Of a stretch of 64,000 bases of DNA, positions 16,046 to 25,890 are shown in pieces (position 1 is the stretch's first letter; each line of letters starts with the position of its first letter). The notes under the pieces were generated by a model. That model worked only from the letters and a program-made list of their open reading frames with translations. It ran no database searches and was not told the origin of the DNA. The position numbers and the translations under genes are program-made. The DNA lies in contig NZ_JAUZEE010000001.1 in assembly GCF_030705305.1 (NCBI RefSeq), positions 744,001 through 808,000 of the forward strand, given 5' to 3'. The stretch comes from Leptothrix discophora. GTDB taxonomy: Bacteria; Pseudomonadota; Gammaproteobacteria; Burkholderiales; Burkholderiaceae_C.

Positions 16046-18739
16046 ATGCGTGAAGGCACGACCCCGCTGGTGCGGCGCGAGGACTACACCGCCCCGTCGC
16101 ACTGGATCCGCAGCGTCGACCTGAGCTTCGACCTCGATCCGGCCAAGACCCTGGTCATCAACCGCATGCAGGTCGAGCCCAACGCCGACCGGCCCGGCGA
16201 GGCGTTGCGCCTCGATGGCGAGGACATCGTGCTCACGCGCGTGCTGGTCAATGGCGAGTCGATCTCCTTCCGCAACGAGGGCGGCCAGCTGGTGCTGGAG
16301 AACCTGCCGGCCGAGCCCTTCGCGCTGGAGATCCGCAACACCTGCGCGCCCGAGAAGAACCTGGAGCTGTCGGGCCTGTACACCTCGGGCGGCAGCTTCT
16401 TCACGCAGTGCGAGGCCCAGGGCTTCCGCCGCATCACCTACTTCCTGGACCGCCCGGACGTGATGGCGCTGTTCCGCGTCACGCTGCGCGCCGATGCGCG
16501 CGCCTACCCGGTGCTGCTGTCCAACGGCAACCGGGTCGACCAAGGCAAGCTCGACCACGGCCGCCACTACGCCACCTGGGTCGACCCGCACCCGAAGCCG
16601 TCCTACCTGTTCGCGCTGGTGGCCGGCGAGCTGGTCTGCCGCGAGCAGCGCGTGCGCAGCCGCTCCGGCAAGGATCACCTGCTGCAGGTCTACGTGCGGG
16701 CCGGCGACCTCGACAAGACCGAGCACGCGATGAACTCGCTGATCGCCTCGGTCGTGTGGGACGAGGCCCGCTTCGGCCTGAGCCTGGACCTCGAGCGCTT
16801 CATGATCGTCGCCGTCAGCGACTTCAACATGGGCGCGATGGAGAACAAGGGCCTGAACATCTTCAACACGAAGTTCGTTCTCGCCAACCCGGCCACCGCC
16901 ACCGACGTCGACTACGCGAACATCGAGGCCGTCGTCGGCCACGAGTACTTCCACAACTGGACCGGCAACCGCGTGACCTGCCGCGACTGGTTCCAGCTCA
17001 GCCTGAAGGAAGGCCTGACCGTCTACCGCGACCAGACCTTCAGCCAGGACATGGCCGGCGAGGCCTCGGCCCGCGCGGTCAAGCGCATCGAGGACGTGCG
17101 CCAGCTGCGCCAGATGCAGTTCCCCGAGGACGCCGGCCCGATGGCCCATCCGGTCCGCCCGGAGCAGTACCAGGCGATCGACAACTTCTACACCACCACC
17201 GTCTACGAGAAGGGTGCGGAGGTCGTGCGCATGATGGCCACGCTGGTCGGCGAGGCCTGCTTCCGTGCCGGCATGGACCTCTATTTCCAGCGCCACGACG
17301 GCCAGGCCGTGACCTGCGACGACTACGCCCAGGCCATCGCCGATGCCAACCCCGGCAGCCCGCTGGCGACCCGGCTGGACGCCTTCAAGCGCTGGTATGC
17401 CCAGGCCGGCACGCCGCGCGTCAGCGCCCAGGGCGTCTACAGCGCCGAGACCGGCAGCTACACGCTGACCTTGAGCCAGCAGACCCCGGCCACGCCGGGC
17501 CAGCCGGTCAAGGCGCCGTTCGTGATCCCGGTGGCCATGGGCCTGCTGGACTCCGACGGCCGTCCGCTGCTGCTGCAACTCCAGGGCGAGGCGGACTACG
17601 GCGGCACCGACCGCGTGCTGGTGCTGGACCAGGCCAGCCAGACCTTCGTCTTCACCGGCCTGTACGGCCTGACCGCCGCGCCGGTGCCGTCGCTGCTGCG
17701 CGGCTTCTCGGCCCCGGTCATCCTCGAATGGCAGGCCGACGAGGCGGCGCTGTTCACCCAGCTGCGCCACGACACCGACCCGTTCAACCGCTGGGAGGCG
17801 GCCCAGCGCCTGGCGGTCCAGCGCCTGCTGTCGGCGGTGCGTTCGGGCCAGCCGCTGCAGCTCGACGCCGCCTGGCTGGACGCGCAGCGCGCGGTGCTGC
17901 GCGACCCGGCGCTGGACGCTGCCTTCAAGGACCTCGTGCTGACGCCGCCGAGCGCGGGCTACCTGGCCGAGCAGCTCGCGGCCGATGGCGTGCCGGTCGA
18001 CCCGCCGCGCATCCACGCGGCCCGCGAGTCGCTGCGGGCCCAGCTGGCGCAGGCCCTGCACGACGACTGGGTCTGGGCCTTCGAGACCCATCAGGACAAC
18101 GGCGCCTACCGCCCCGATCCGGTCTCGTCCGGCCGCCGCGCGCTGGCCAATCTCGCGCTGTCGCACCTGGTGCTGGACGCTGCCCGCAGCGGTGACACCG
18201 TCTGGCCGGGCAAGGCCTTCCAGCGCGTCAAGGACGCCGGCAACCTCACCGACCGCCAGGGCGCGCTGATCGCGCTGCTGCATGCCCACCATGAGCTGGC
18301 CGAACCGGCGCTGGCCCGCGTGCATGCGCAGTTCAAGGGCGAGGCCCTGGTGATCGACCGCTGGTTCGCGCTGCAGGCCGGCACGCCCGAGCGCGACGGC
18401 CGCGTCTTCGCCCGCATCAAGGCGCTGGCGCTGCACCCGGACTACTCGCTGCGCAACCCGAACCGGGCCCGCAGCCTGCTCGCCACGCTGTTCGTCATGA
18501 ACCCGTCGGCCCTGCACCGCGAGGATGCCGCCGGCTACGTCTTCTGGGCCGACAAGGTCGTCGAGGTCGATGCCTTCAACCCGCAACTGGCCGCGCGCCT
18601 GGCACGCGGCCTGGACCGCTGGCGCACGCTGGCCGAGCCCTACCGCAGCGCGGCGCGCGAAGCCCTCATCCGGGTGTCCGGACGAGCCGATCTTTCCCCG
18701 GACACGCGCGAAATCGTCACGCGTGCCCTGCAGGATTGA
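16046..18739 (+). CDS. pepN: Aminopeptidase N (M1 family)
   Basis: An 897-residue zinc aminopeptidase that trims N-terminal residues from peptides in the cytoplasm. The GAMEN exopeptidase motif ([10 protein letters not shown]) lies near residue 262. The zinc site is HEYFH (His299, Glu300, His303) with Glu322 nineteen residues on (LSLKEG). A catalytic Tyr is expected in the [17 protein letters not shown] block. The C-terminal DUF3458-like helical domain is full length; E. coli PepN is 870 residues. AAAGAGA precedes the ATG. It follows the HAD gene by 48 bases and precedes fbp by 37 bases. Confidence 0.97.
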   Translation: MREGTTPLVRREDYTAPSHWIRSVDLSFDLDPAKTLVINRMQVEPNADRPGEALRLDGEDIVLTRVLVNGESISFRNEGGQLVLENLPAEPFALEIRNTCAPEKNLELSGLYTSGGSFFTQCEAQGFRRITYFLDRPDVMALFRVTLRADARAYPVLLSNGNRVDQGKLDHGRHYATWVDPHPKPSYLFALVAGELVCREQRVRSRSGKDHLLQVYVRAGDLDKTEHAMNSLIASVVWDEARFGLSLDLERFMIVAVSDFNMGAMENKGLNIFNTKFVLANPATATDVDYANIEAVVGHEYFHNWTGNRVTCRDWFQLSLKEGLTVYRDQTFSQDMAGEASARAVKRIEDVRQLRQMQFPEDAGPMAHPVRPEQYQAIDNFYTTTVYEKGAEVVRMMATLVGEACFRAGMDLYFQRHDGQAVTCDDYAQAIADANPGSPLATRLDAFKRWYAQAGTPRVSAQGVYSAETGSYTLTLSQQTPATPGQPVKAPFVIPVAMGLLDSDGRPLLLQLQGEADYGGTDRVLVLDQASQTFVFTGLYGLTAAPVPSLLRGFSAPVILEWQADEAALFTQLRHDTDPFNRWEAAQRLAVQRLLSAVRSGQPLQLDAAWLDAQRAVLRDPALDAAFKDLVLTPPSAGYLAEQLAADGVPVDPPRIHAARESLRAQLAQALHDDWVWAFETHQDNGAYRPDPVSSGRRALANLALSHLVLDAARSGDTVWPGKAFQRVKDAGNLTDRQGALIALLHAHHELAEPALARVHAQFKGEALVIDRWFALQAGTPERDGRVFARIKALALHPDYSLRNPNRARSLLATLFVMNPSALHREDAAGYVFWADKVVEVDAFNPQLAARLARGLDRWRTLAEPYRSAAREALIRVSGRADLSPDTREIVTRALQD

Positions 18740-18776
18740 GCACGACACTTTCTCCCCGTCTTCCCAGGAACACCTC

Positions 18777-19808
18777 ATGGCCCAACCCATCAGCCTGACA
18801 CGCTATCTCGTCGAACAGCACCGCAAGCACGGCCACATCACGTCCGAGCTGCGCCTGCTGATCGAGGTCGTCGCCCGTGCCTGCAAGCGCATCGCCATCA
18901 GCGTCAACAAGGGCGCGCTGGGCGAGGTGCTGGGCAGTGCCGGCAGCGAGAACGTGCAGGGCGAGGTGCAGAAGAAGCTCGACATCATCTCCAACGAGGT
19001 GCTGATCGAGGCCAACGAATGGGGCGGCCACCTGGCGGCGATGGCCTCCGAGGAGATGGACTCCATCCACGTCGTGCCCAACCGCTACCCGCAGGGCGAG
19101 TTCCTGCTGCTGTTCGACCCGCTCGACGGCAGCAGCAACATCGACGTCAACGTGTCGATCGGCACCATCTTCTCGGTGCTGCGCAAGGTCAACAACCAGC
19201 GCGGCGTCAGCGAGGAAGACTTCCTGCAGCCCGGCAAGCAGCAGGCCGCGGCCGGCTACTGCGTCTACGGCCCGCAGACCACGCTGGTGCTGACGGTCGG
19301 TGACGGCGTCGCCATGTTCACGCTCGACCGCGAGACCGGCAGCTTCGTGCTGACCGCCGAGGACGTGATGATCCCGGAGGACACCAAGGAGTTCGCGATC
19401 AACATGTCCAACATGCGCCACTGGGCCCCGCCGATGAAGCGCTACATCGACGAATGCCTGGCGGGCAAGGACGGCACCCGCGGCAAGGACTTCAACATGC
19501 GCTGGGTGGCCTCGATGGTGGCCGACGTGCACCGCATCCTGACCCGCGGCGGCGTCTTCATGTACCCCTGGGACGCCCGCGAGCCCGGCAAGCCCGGCAA
19601 GCTGCGCCTGATGTACGAGGCCAACCCGATGGCCTTCCTGGTCGAACAGGCCGGCGGCATGGCGACCAACGGCGAGCGCCGCATCATGGACATCGTCCCG
19701 ACCGCGCTGCACGAGCGCGTCAGCGTGATGCTGGGCTCGAAGAACGAGGTGGCGCGCGTCACGCACTACCACCAACAGCACGCAGAAGCCGCGACGCCGG
19801 GCGACTGA
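18777..19808 (+). CDS. fbp: Fructose-1,6-bisphosphatase class I
   Basis: A 343-residue class I FBPase, hydrolysing fructose-1,6-bisphosphate to fructose-6-phosphate in gluconeogenesis and the Calvin cycle. The metal/substrate motif [17 protein letters not shown] is intact, and the sugar-phosphate site ([24 protein letters not shown]) is present near the C-terminus. The start at 18777 ([10 protein letters not shown]) has AGGAA 7 bases upstream; the open frame extends back into pepN, but that part is a shadow. It is the last gene of the prfB-HAD-pepN-fbp run and is followed by a hairpin terminator. Confidence 0.97.
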   Translation: MAQPISLTRYLVEQHRKHGHITSELRLLIEVVARACKRIAISVNKGALGEVLGSAGSENVQGEVQKKLDIISNEVLIEANEWGGHLAAMASEEMDSIHVVPNRYPQGEFLLLFDPLDGSSNIDVNVSIGTIFSVLRKVNNQRGVSEEDFLQPGKQQAAAGYCVYGPQTTLVLTVGDGVAMFTLDRETGSFVLTAEDVMIPEDTKEFAINMSNMRHWAPPMKRYIDECLAGKDGTRGKDFNMRWVASMVADVHRILTRGGVFMYPWDAREPGKPGKLRLMYEANPMAFLVEQAGGMATNGERRIMDIVPTALHERVSVMLGSKNEVARVTHYHQQHAEAATPGD

Positions 19809-19837
19809 GCCCGCACACCGCTCTTCCCGGATCGACA

Positions 19838-19868
19838 CGACAGGCCCTGCGGGGCCTGTCGGCGTTTG
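19838..19868 (+). terminator. Terminator-like hairpin after fbp
   Basis: The arms CGACAGGCCC and GGGCCTGTCG (19838-19847 and 19852-19861) enclose a TGCG loop, a perfect 10-bp stem 30 bases after the fbp stop. Only a short T-run (GTTTG) follows, so termination may be partial or Rho-aided. Confidence 0.65.
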
Positions 19869-19907
19869 AGGGCCCACAGGAATCGGGTCCGGCCGCGTGA
19901 CTCAAGC

Positions 19908-19940
19908 GCATATTCAAGTCAACATACTGCTTGAATATGC
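19908..19940. promoter_or_regulatory. AT-rich inverted repeat upstream of the lipoprotein gene
   Basis: The perfect 11-bp arms GCATATTCAAG and CTTGAATATGC flank an 11-base spacer. The element is far richer in A+T than its surroundings. Its form suits an operator for a dimeric regulator or a stem-loop. A second palindrome, CCACCTTAAGGTGG, lies at 19974-19987. Both are in the 319-base gap between fbp and the lipoprotein gene, which contains no other gene. Confidence 0.4.
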
Positions 19941-20015
19941 AGGAAAGGCCCCAGGGACGGTTTTCAGGTCGCCCCACCTTAAGGTGGAACCACACCCGTC
20001 AAACCGCATTCCACA

Positions 20016-20045
20016 TTGACAGGTTTTTCCGGCAAAAGGCACATT
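20016..20045 (+). promoter_or_regulatory. Possible sigma-70 promoter and leader hairpin of the lipoprotein gene
   Basis: A consensus -35 TTGACA at 20016-20021 is followed after 18 bases by CACATT, a poor -10 (three of six matches). Downstream, CGTGCCGA (20053-20060) and TCGGCACG (20091-20098) could pair to a long-loop hairpin in the leader that encloses an A-rich tract. The start codon is at 20128. Confidence 0.3.
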
Positions 20046-20127
20046 CGCCGATCGTGCCGAAACCCTGGAACAAAAAACCAAACAGGAATATCGGCACGCA
20101 TCTCCCTTGTTTTCGAGAGTGCCTGCC

Positions 20128-23100
20128 ATGCCCCGCGTCGAATATCTCCCCGTCCACCCGGATAAACCCCTGCTCGCGCCGCATGCGAGATTCTGCCGGC
20201 GAGCCTGGCTGGTCTGCATGCTCGGCTCGATGCTGGCCGGTTGTGGCGGCGGCTCGCCGACGACGGGGACACCGGCCGCCACCGTCGGTCACGGCGTAGC
20301 CCTGACCCGCACGCAGGCCGCCACACCCGGCGCCTGCCCGGCCGGCGTGGGTGCCCGGGTGGATTCGGGCGTCGACCGCAACGTCAACGGCGTGCTGGAC
20401 GACGGCGAGATCTCGGCGACCCAGTATGTCTGCCACGGCGCGAACGGCGCCGCCGGCGCCACCGGTCAGGACGGACTGGGCACGCTGGAGAAGCTCTCGG
20501 ACCTGCCAGCCGGCGCCATCTGCCGCGTCGGCGGCACGACGGTGCAGGCCGGGCTGGACATGAACCGGGATGGCAGCCTGTCCGACGACGAGATCGAGAA
20601 CACCCGATACATCTGCCAGGGCTCGGACGGCGTCAACGGTGCCCAGGGCGCCACGGGGGCCGCCGGGAAGAACACGCTGCTGGACGCGACACCCGAACCC
20701 GCCGGCGCCGCCTGCCCGAACGGCGGAACACGGCTGCTGGCCGGTCTGGACCTGGACGACGACAACCGGCTGGACACCGACGAGATCACCAGCACCCGCT
20801 ACGTCTGCGCCGGAGCGCCTGGTGCCACGGGTGCCACGGGTGCCACGGGTGCCACGGGTGCCACGGGTGCCACGGGTGCTGCGGGTGCTGCGGGCAAGGC
20901 CACCTTGATGCTCACGGCGGTTGAGGTGCCCGGCGCCCACTGTGCCAACGGCGGCGTGCGTCTCCAGATCGGCCTGGACCGCAACGGCGACCTCGCCCTG
21001 GACGGCGACGAGATCAGCAGCATCCGGTTCGTCTGCCACGGATCGGACGGGGCCTCGGGGGCCAATGGAACGAATGGCACAAACGGGACGGACGGAACCA
21101 ACGGGAGCAACGGGAAAGATGGCGCCGCCGGCCTGAATGCGCTCGTCTCCCTCAGTGAACTCGCCGCCAGCAGCGCGACGTGTCCCGCCGGCGGCGTGCG
21201 CGTCGCCACCGGACTGGACCGAAACGGCAGCGGCGAACTCGATCCGGGCGAGGTGACCGGCAACCGATTCGTCTGCCACGGGGCGACGGGTGCGACGGGT
21301 GCAACGGGTGCGAGCGGTGCAGCCGGCATCGCCGGCCGAAACGCACTGGTCCGTCTGACGGACGTGCCGGACGGTATCGGTTGTCCGTCCGGTGGCACCC
21401 GGATCACGGCGGGACTGGACACCGACGGGAACGGTGAACTCTCCGCTGGCGAGACCACCCAGACACGCGACATCTGCCATGGCGCCACCGGAGCGACCGG
21501 AGCGACCGGAGCGACCGGTGAGGCTGGCACTTCGGGCGCGGCCGGTCCCGCCGGCAAGGACACCGTGATCCGCCAGACCGTCGAGCCATCGGGGCCGAAC
21601 TGCGGCAATGGTGGCGTGCGCTTCGAGATCGGACTCGACAGCAACCAGAACCACCTGCTGGACGGCGATGAGGTCACCAGCATCCGCTACGTCTGCCACG
21701 GTTCCGCGGGCGCGGCAGGTGCGGCAGGTGCGGCGGGGACGGCAGGCGTCACGGCGCTGGCCCGGGTGAGCGAGGAAGCGACCGGCCCACATTGCACCGA
21801 AGGCGGCACCCGCATCGACGTGGGCCAGGACCTGGACGGCGACGGCAACCTGGCCAGCGGCGAGATCAACAGCACCCGGTATGTCTGCCATGGCGCGCGC
21901 GGCCTGAACGGCTTGACGGGCGCCACCGGCGCCACAGGTACCGCCGGCAGGAATGCCCTCGTGAGCCTGAGCCTGGAAACGCCCGGATCGACCTGCACGG
22001 CAGGTGGCACCCGGCTGGATGCGGGCCTCGATGCCGATGGTGACGGCAGCCTCTCGGCCGGCGAGGTGACGCAAAGCCGATGGGTCTGCAACGGCATCCA
22101 GGGCTCCAGCGGTGCGGCGGGCCCTGCCGGCCCCACCGGCCCCACGGGACCGTCGGGAGCAAGCGGCGTCAACGGCAAGAGCGCGCAGGTCCATGTCACG
22201 CCCGAGCCGGCGGGCATCCACTGCCCCGCCTCCGGCACCCGCGTCGAAGTGGGGCTCGACCAGGACGGTGACGATGCGCTCAGCGGCGCAGAGATCGTCA
22301 CCACCTTCTACGTCTGCAACGGTGGAGCGGGTGCGCAGGGAGCCACGGGCGCGACAGGATCGACTGGCCCGACAGGTGCGGCGGGTGCGGACGGCACGAA
22401 TGGCACGAACGGCACGGATGGGACGAACGGAACCGATGGCCTGTCCACCCTGATCCGCATGGCCAACCTGCCGAGCGGCGACAGCCACTGTCCCTACGGT
22501 GGACAGCGGGTGGACTCCGGTCTCGACGGCGACCGGAACAACACGCTGGCCGACAGCGAGATCGGCCAGACCGCCTACCTCTGCCACGGCCGTCCCGCTT
22601 CGGGCAGTGCCACCACCCAGGTGGTCGATGCGCCCCGTACGCTCGACGCCAACCAGAACGTCCAGGCCCAGGGCGACACGCAGTTGCTGCTGACGCTGCC
22701 CGACACCGCCAGCCTCGCGGTGGGCGACGAGGTCTCGGTGACCGGCGTCGGCGTCGGCGGCTGGCGCATCCTGTTGCAGGCGGACCAGAGCGTGGTCGGG
22801 CTCAACGGCATCTCGCAGACCAACACCGAGGCCGGCGGCGCGGCCGTGGCCCGAATCGATGCGGGCAGCGGAACCCTGGTCGGTCTGGCCTACCAGTCCC
22901 TGACCCTGCAATACATCGGCGGTGGACAGTTCACGCCGACGCGCTTCGCCGGGAATCTCACCGTCTACACCGGACAGGTCAGCGGCCTGATTCCCGACAA
23001 CACGTTGACCAGCGCCGGACTGGTCCTGCAGAACAATGGGACCGATGACCTGAGCGTGCCGCTGAACGCGGGCAGTTTTGCCTTTCCGACACGCCTGCCC

Positions 23101-25272
23101 TATGGCGCGACCTACGCCGTGACCATCAAGACCCAGCCCACCGGCCTGGTTTGCAGCATCACCCATGGGAGCGGGACGGCGACCGGCAACACCATCGCGC
23201 CCCTACTCAGTTGCGACGATCCCCCATGGGACAAGGACAACGAGGTGGCCGTGCTGATCGAAACGGGGCAGAGCAACGCCTCAGCCGCAGGTGCCACGAT
23301 GAGCGGTGACCTGAGCACGATGCCCAATGTCTATGGCCTGGGACGGGCAGACAACTTCTCGTTCACGATGTCCGATGTCACGTGGTCGCCCTACCAGTTC
23401 ACGGCCGCCCTGGGCACGGTGGGTTTCGACCTGGGTCGGGGCAATACCGGAGTGGACGCTGGCACGGCAGCCGCGAGCATGTACACCGGCAAGACATCCG
23501 TGGCAACCGAGTTCGCTCGCAACTGGCAGGCCCATATCACGGCGGGGAATGCAAAAGGTTTGCCTGATCTCTATATCGTGCGCGTCACATGGCCCGGCAA
23601 CGGCATCGGGCGATACAACACCAATTACAACCACTGGCGCGTATCGGGAGTCGACCCAGCCACCACCGACATCAACAAGGCGTCCTATTTCACCAGGTAT
23701 GTGCTGCAGAAAGCCATCACCAACCTCCAGGCCACGCGCAAGAAGGTTCGCATCATCGGCAATGTTTGGGCGCAAGGCGAGCAAGACTCCGCGAGCACGC
23801 TGGACGCCAACGACTATCACAACGAAGCCACCAAGTTGTTTGAGCTGTTCGACACGGCGGTCGGCGTGCCCATTCCTACCACCTTCATTAAATTGCGCAG
23901 CAACGACACCAGCACTTACGGCTACCCCGGTCCCGTCAATGCAGCGTTTGACCGCTTCATCGCGGACCGTGGGCGCGGATATTGGCTGCTTGACCCCTAT
24001 CACTACAGCGGCACCGTCCAACAACCGCACATGAACAAGACGACTCAAGGCTCGCTGTTTAACGCGGACGGGGTTCACTACACCGCCAGTGCGATCAAGG
24101 AGTTTGCGCAGTTCTACTTTTCGCGGGTGATCAACAGCGGCTACCGCGGCCCCTACCTCAACCCGAGCAGCGCGTCTCCCGCGCCCTTCAGCACCACGGC
24201 CGCGACAACGGTCGGCACCCGTGCGCCCGAGTATTACTACGTGGTAGCCCTGGCCGGCCAGTCCAACATGGTGGGTTATGGCGAATCGCTGCCCGACCCG
24301 CTGGGTCTGGACCTGCCGCATCCACGCGTCAAACAGGTCGGGCGTGCGGACGGCCGCGACAAGACCATCGTGCCGGCCACCCACAGCCTGGACCATGCGC
24401 AAGACATGTCGGCATCCCGCTCGACCCTGATCCACAACCACAGCAAGGTCAGAGACGGTACCTACGAGTGGCCGCTTTATGGCGGCACGGTTGGTGCTGG
24501 ACAAAGCATCGGCAAGAATCTGTTGCCCTATTTGCCGCCCCATGTCGGCATCCTTCTGGTGCCCACTGCACGGGGCGGCTCGGGTTTCACCACTGGCACG
24601 GACAACGCCTACACCGTGGGCACCACGAAGGTCTATGTGGACGGCGGTGGCGGCAGCACATCGACCGGAACCTGGACGAAATGGGGAGTCAGCGGCGGCG
24701 TGGCGACCAATGAAGGCGGCAAGACCGGGCTCTACCTCGACATGCGCGAACGCATCAAATGGGCACTCGAACAGAACCCCCAGAATGTCTTCGTGGGCGT
24801 GGTCTGGATGCAGGGTGAATTCGATCTCGGCAACCCCACGCTCCACAAGTCGATGTTCGAAGCACAGGTCAGGACCTTGGGCACGGACCTGAACCTGACC
24901 CACCGCACGCAGTGCCTGCGCTCGGACTGTGGCAGGACACCTTGGGTCACGGGCGACACCACGTTCTATTGGCTGACCAAGAACGACACCGTCTCCGCCG
25001 CGGGCTACAACAACGTGTATCTGAACAACTACGGCGCCAGCAGCTTGCCGAACGTGTCCTTCGTGCCCTTCATGTTCAACGCGAACGGCAGCGAGACCTC
25101 GACCAACGCGGACAACCCCTACCACGCCACCGACAACCCGACAGGGGCCGATCACCGCACGTCCTCCACCTGGGCATCGCACTTCAGCAGCGACGCACTT
25201 CGCGGCGTCGTGGCGCGCAAGCTCGCGGACCAATTGCGTCAGGCAACCTACCGGGCCACGCAGACACCTTGA
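20128..25272 (+). CDS. Large lipoprotein: collagen-like/Asp-loop repeats plus two SASA-type esterase domains
   Basis: A 1714-residue predicted lipoprotein. After a long n-region, the hydrophobic segment ends in the lipobox LAGC (Cys39). Residues about 60-830 hold eleven units, each with a Cys pair and an Asp-rich loop (GLDxNxDGxLxxxE), similar to the repeat I know as DUF7151. They are separated by collagen-like Gly-X-Y linkers rich in GAT, GAA and GTN triplets. A beta-rich domain follows (about 830-1035). Two SGNH hydrolase domains of the sialate O-acetylesterase-like (SASA/DUF303) type come last: the first has GQSN at 1047-1050, QGE at 1216-1218 and DGVH at 1314-1317; the second has GQSNM at 1377-1381 and QGE at 1562-1564. 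Base composition in the esterase part is visibly lower in G+C than its neighbours, suggesting transfer. The likely role is binding and deacetylating surface or environmental polysaccharide. The start is chosen at the ATG before the lipobox; a TTG at 20107 is possible. Confidence 0.85.
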   Translation: MPRVEYLPVHPDKPLLAPHARFCRRAWLVCMLGSMLAGCGGGSPTTGTPAATVGHGVALTRTQAATPGACPAGVGARVDSGVDRNVNGVLDDGEISATQYVCHGANGAAGATGQDGLGTLEKLSDLPAGAICRVGGTTVQAGLDMNRDGSLSDDEIENTRYICQGSDGVNGAQGATGAAGKNTLLDATPEPAGAACPNGGTRLLAGLDLDDDNRLDTDEITSTRYVCAGAPGATGATGATGATGATGATGAAGAAGKATLMLTAVEVPGAHCANGGVRLQIGLDRNGDLALDGDEISSIRFVCHGSDGASGANGTNGTNGTDGTNGSNGKDGAAGLNALVSLSELAASSATCPAGGVRVATGLDRNGSGELDPGEVTGNRFVCHGATGATGATGASGAAGIAGRNALVRLTDVPDGIGCPSGGTRITAGLDTDGNGELSAGETTQTRDICHGATGATGATGATGEAGTSGAAGPAGKDTVIRQTVEPSGPNCGNGGVRFEIGLDSNQNHLLDGDEVTSIRYVCHGSAGAAGAAGAAGTAGVTALARVSEEATGPHCTEGGTRIDVGQDLDGDGNLASGEINSTRYVCHGARGLNGLTGATGATGTAGRNALVSLSLETPGSTCTAGGTRLDAGLDADGDGSLSAGEVTQSRWVCNGIQGSSGAAGPAGPTGPTGPSGASGVNGKSAQVHVTPEPAGIHCPASGTRVEVGLDQDGDDALSGAEIVTTFYVCNGGAGAQGATGATGSTGPTGAAGADGTNGTNGTDGTNGTDGLSTLIRMANLPSGDSHCPYGGQRVDSGLDGDRNNTLADSEIGQTAYLCHGRPASGSATTQVVDAPRTLDANQNVQAQGDTQLLLTLPDTASLAVGDEVSVTGVGVGGWRILLQADQSVVGLNGISQTNTEAGGAAVARIDAGSGTLVGLAYQSLTLQYIGGGQFTPTRFAGNLTVYTGQVSGLIPDNTLTSAGLVLQNNGTDDLSVPLNAGSFAFPTRLPYGATYAVTIKTQPTGLVCSITHGSGTATGNTIAPLLSCDDPPWDKDNEVAVLIETGQSNASAAGATMSGDLSTMPNVYGLGRADNFSFTMSDVTWSPYQFTAALGTVGFDLGRGNTGVDAGTAAASMYTGKTSVATEFARNWQAHITAGNAKGLPDLYIVRVTWPGNGIGRYNTNYNHWRVSGVDPATTDINKASYFTRYVLQKAITNLQATRKKVRIIGNVWAQGEQDSASTLDANDYHNEATKLFELFDTAVGVPIPTTFIKLRSNDTSTYGYPGPVNAAFDRFIADRGRGYWLLDPYHYSGTVQQPHMNKTTQGSLFNADGVHYTASAIKEFAQFYFSRVINSGYRGPYLNPSSASPAPFSTTAATTVGTRAPEYYYVVALAGQSNMVGYGESLPDPLGLDLPHPRVKQVGRADGRDKTIVPATHSLDHAQDMSASRSTLIHNHSKVRDGTYEWPLYGGTVGAGQSIGKNLLPYLPPHVGILLVPTARGGSGFTTGTDNAYTVGTTKVYVDGGGGSTSTGTWTKWGVSGGVATNEGGKTGLYLDMRERIKWALEQNPQNVFVGVVWMQGEFDLGNPTLHKSMFEAQVRTLGTDLNLTHRTQCLRSDCGRTPWVTGDTTFYWLTKNDTVSAAGYNNVYLNNYGASSLPNVSFVPFMFNANGSETSTNADNPYHATDNPTGADHRTSSTWASHFSSDALRGVVARKLADQLRQATYRATQTP
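20300..22605 (+). repeat. Eleven Cys/Asp-loop units joined by ten collagen-like linkers
   Basis: Each unit runs roughly C-x-x-G-G-x-R, then G-L-D with a D/N-rich loop, then an Asp/Glu pair, then Y-V-C-x-G. A Gly-X-Y linker of varied length and a short strand such as NALVSLSE follow. The Asp loops look able to bind calcium. The longest linker contains six exact copies of the 9-mer GGTGCCACG at 20821-20874. Confidence 0.85.
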
Positions 25273-25300
25273 AGGTGTGTTCGATGTGGATGCCGCCGGT

Positions 25301-25340
25301 CGTTCAGCCGTTCAACCGTTCAACCGTTCAACCGTTCACC
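25301..25340. repeat. Five tandem copies of an 8-bp repeat
   Basis: CGTTCAGC, three exact copies of CGTTCAAC, then CGTTCACC lie end to end between the lipoprotein gene and the convergent DoxX gene, overlapping the DoxX stop codon. Just before, ACACC-TTGAA-GGTGT (25265-25279) is a small hairpin over the lipoprotein stop. The period of 8 is not a multiple of 3, so length changes would alter the DoxX C-terminus. Confidence 0.75.
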
Positions 25341-25890
25341 CGCCATCCTTCGGCTGACGTGGCGCTTCGCAAGCCCTGGCCCCCAGCCACGCATCCACCG
25401 ACCACCGCCCCGCACCCTGCGCGACCAGCATCAGCAGCAGCGCTGCCCAGGTGGCGTGGGTGGGCCAGGCGCCGGGGTAGACCAGCAGCTGGATCACCGC
25501 CGTCATGCCCAGCAGCGCCAGCGCAGACAGCCGCGTGGCCAGGCCGAGCAGCAGCAGCAGCGGGAAGACGTGTTCGGCGGTGGCGGCCAGAACGGCTGCC
25601 ACGGTCGGGTCGATGAGGGGCAGCCGGTACTCGTCACGGAACAGGTCGACCACGCTGTCGGACAGGCGCGGCCAGCCGAGCTGGAACTCGCCGCTCAAGG
25701 GGTTGGCGACAAAGCCCTGCACCTTGGTCTGGCCGGACAGCCAGAACACCGCCGCGATGCCGAAGCGCGCCAGCAGCGCGATGCCGTCCTGCGGGATGCT
25801 GGCACACAGCGCGAGCGCACGGCGGCCCAGCCTGGCGGGAGGCCGGCCCTCGGACGGTGTGACGGCGGACACGGGCCGGGTGGTGTTCAT
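25336..25890 (-). CDS. DoxX-family membrane protein of a bufferin operon
   Basis: A 184-residue integral membrane protein with four likely helices (around FGIAAVFWLSGQTKVQGF, VLAATAEHVFPLLLLLGLA, LALLGMTAVIQLLVY and ATWAALLLMLVAQGAG), typical of DoxX. It is the last gene of the minus-strand operon with the DUF2063, DUF692 and precursor genes. Its ATG overlaps the DUF2063 stop as ATGA and has GAGGAAA upstream. Equivalent DoxX genes close the gold/copper-induced gig and bufferin operons, where a redox or electron-supply role is suspected. The function is inferred from context. Confidence 0.85.
   Translation of the reverse strand: MNTTRPVSAVTPSEGRPPARLGRRALALCASIPQDGIALLARFGIAAVFWLSGQTKVQGFVANPLSGEFQLGWPRLSDSVVDLFRDEYRLPLIDPTVAAVLAATAEHVFPLLLLLGLATRLSALALLGMTAVIQLLVYPGAWPTHATWAALLLMLVAQGAGRWSVDAWLGARACEAPRQPKDGG

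Noticed and set aside
15380..18790. Long minus-strand frame opposite the HAD and pepN genes
   Set aside because: It covers two firmly identified genes and has Val/Gly/Arg/Gln-rich shadow composition.
20821..22440. Regular short repeats that might suggest a CRISPR array
   Set aside because: The repeats are triplet-based and in frame with a protein; there are no uniform spacers and no cas genes nearby.
19999..23166. Minus-strand frame opposite the collagen-like repeats
   Set aside because: The apparent repeats mirror the Gly-X-Y repeats of the plus-strand lipoprotein, which has a lipobox and esterase domains.
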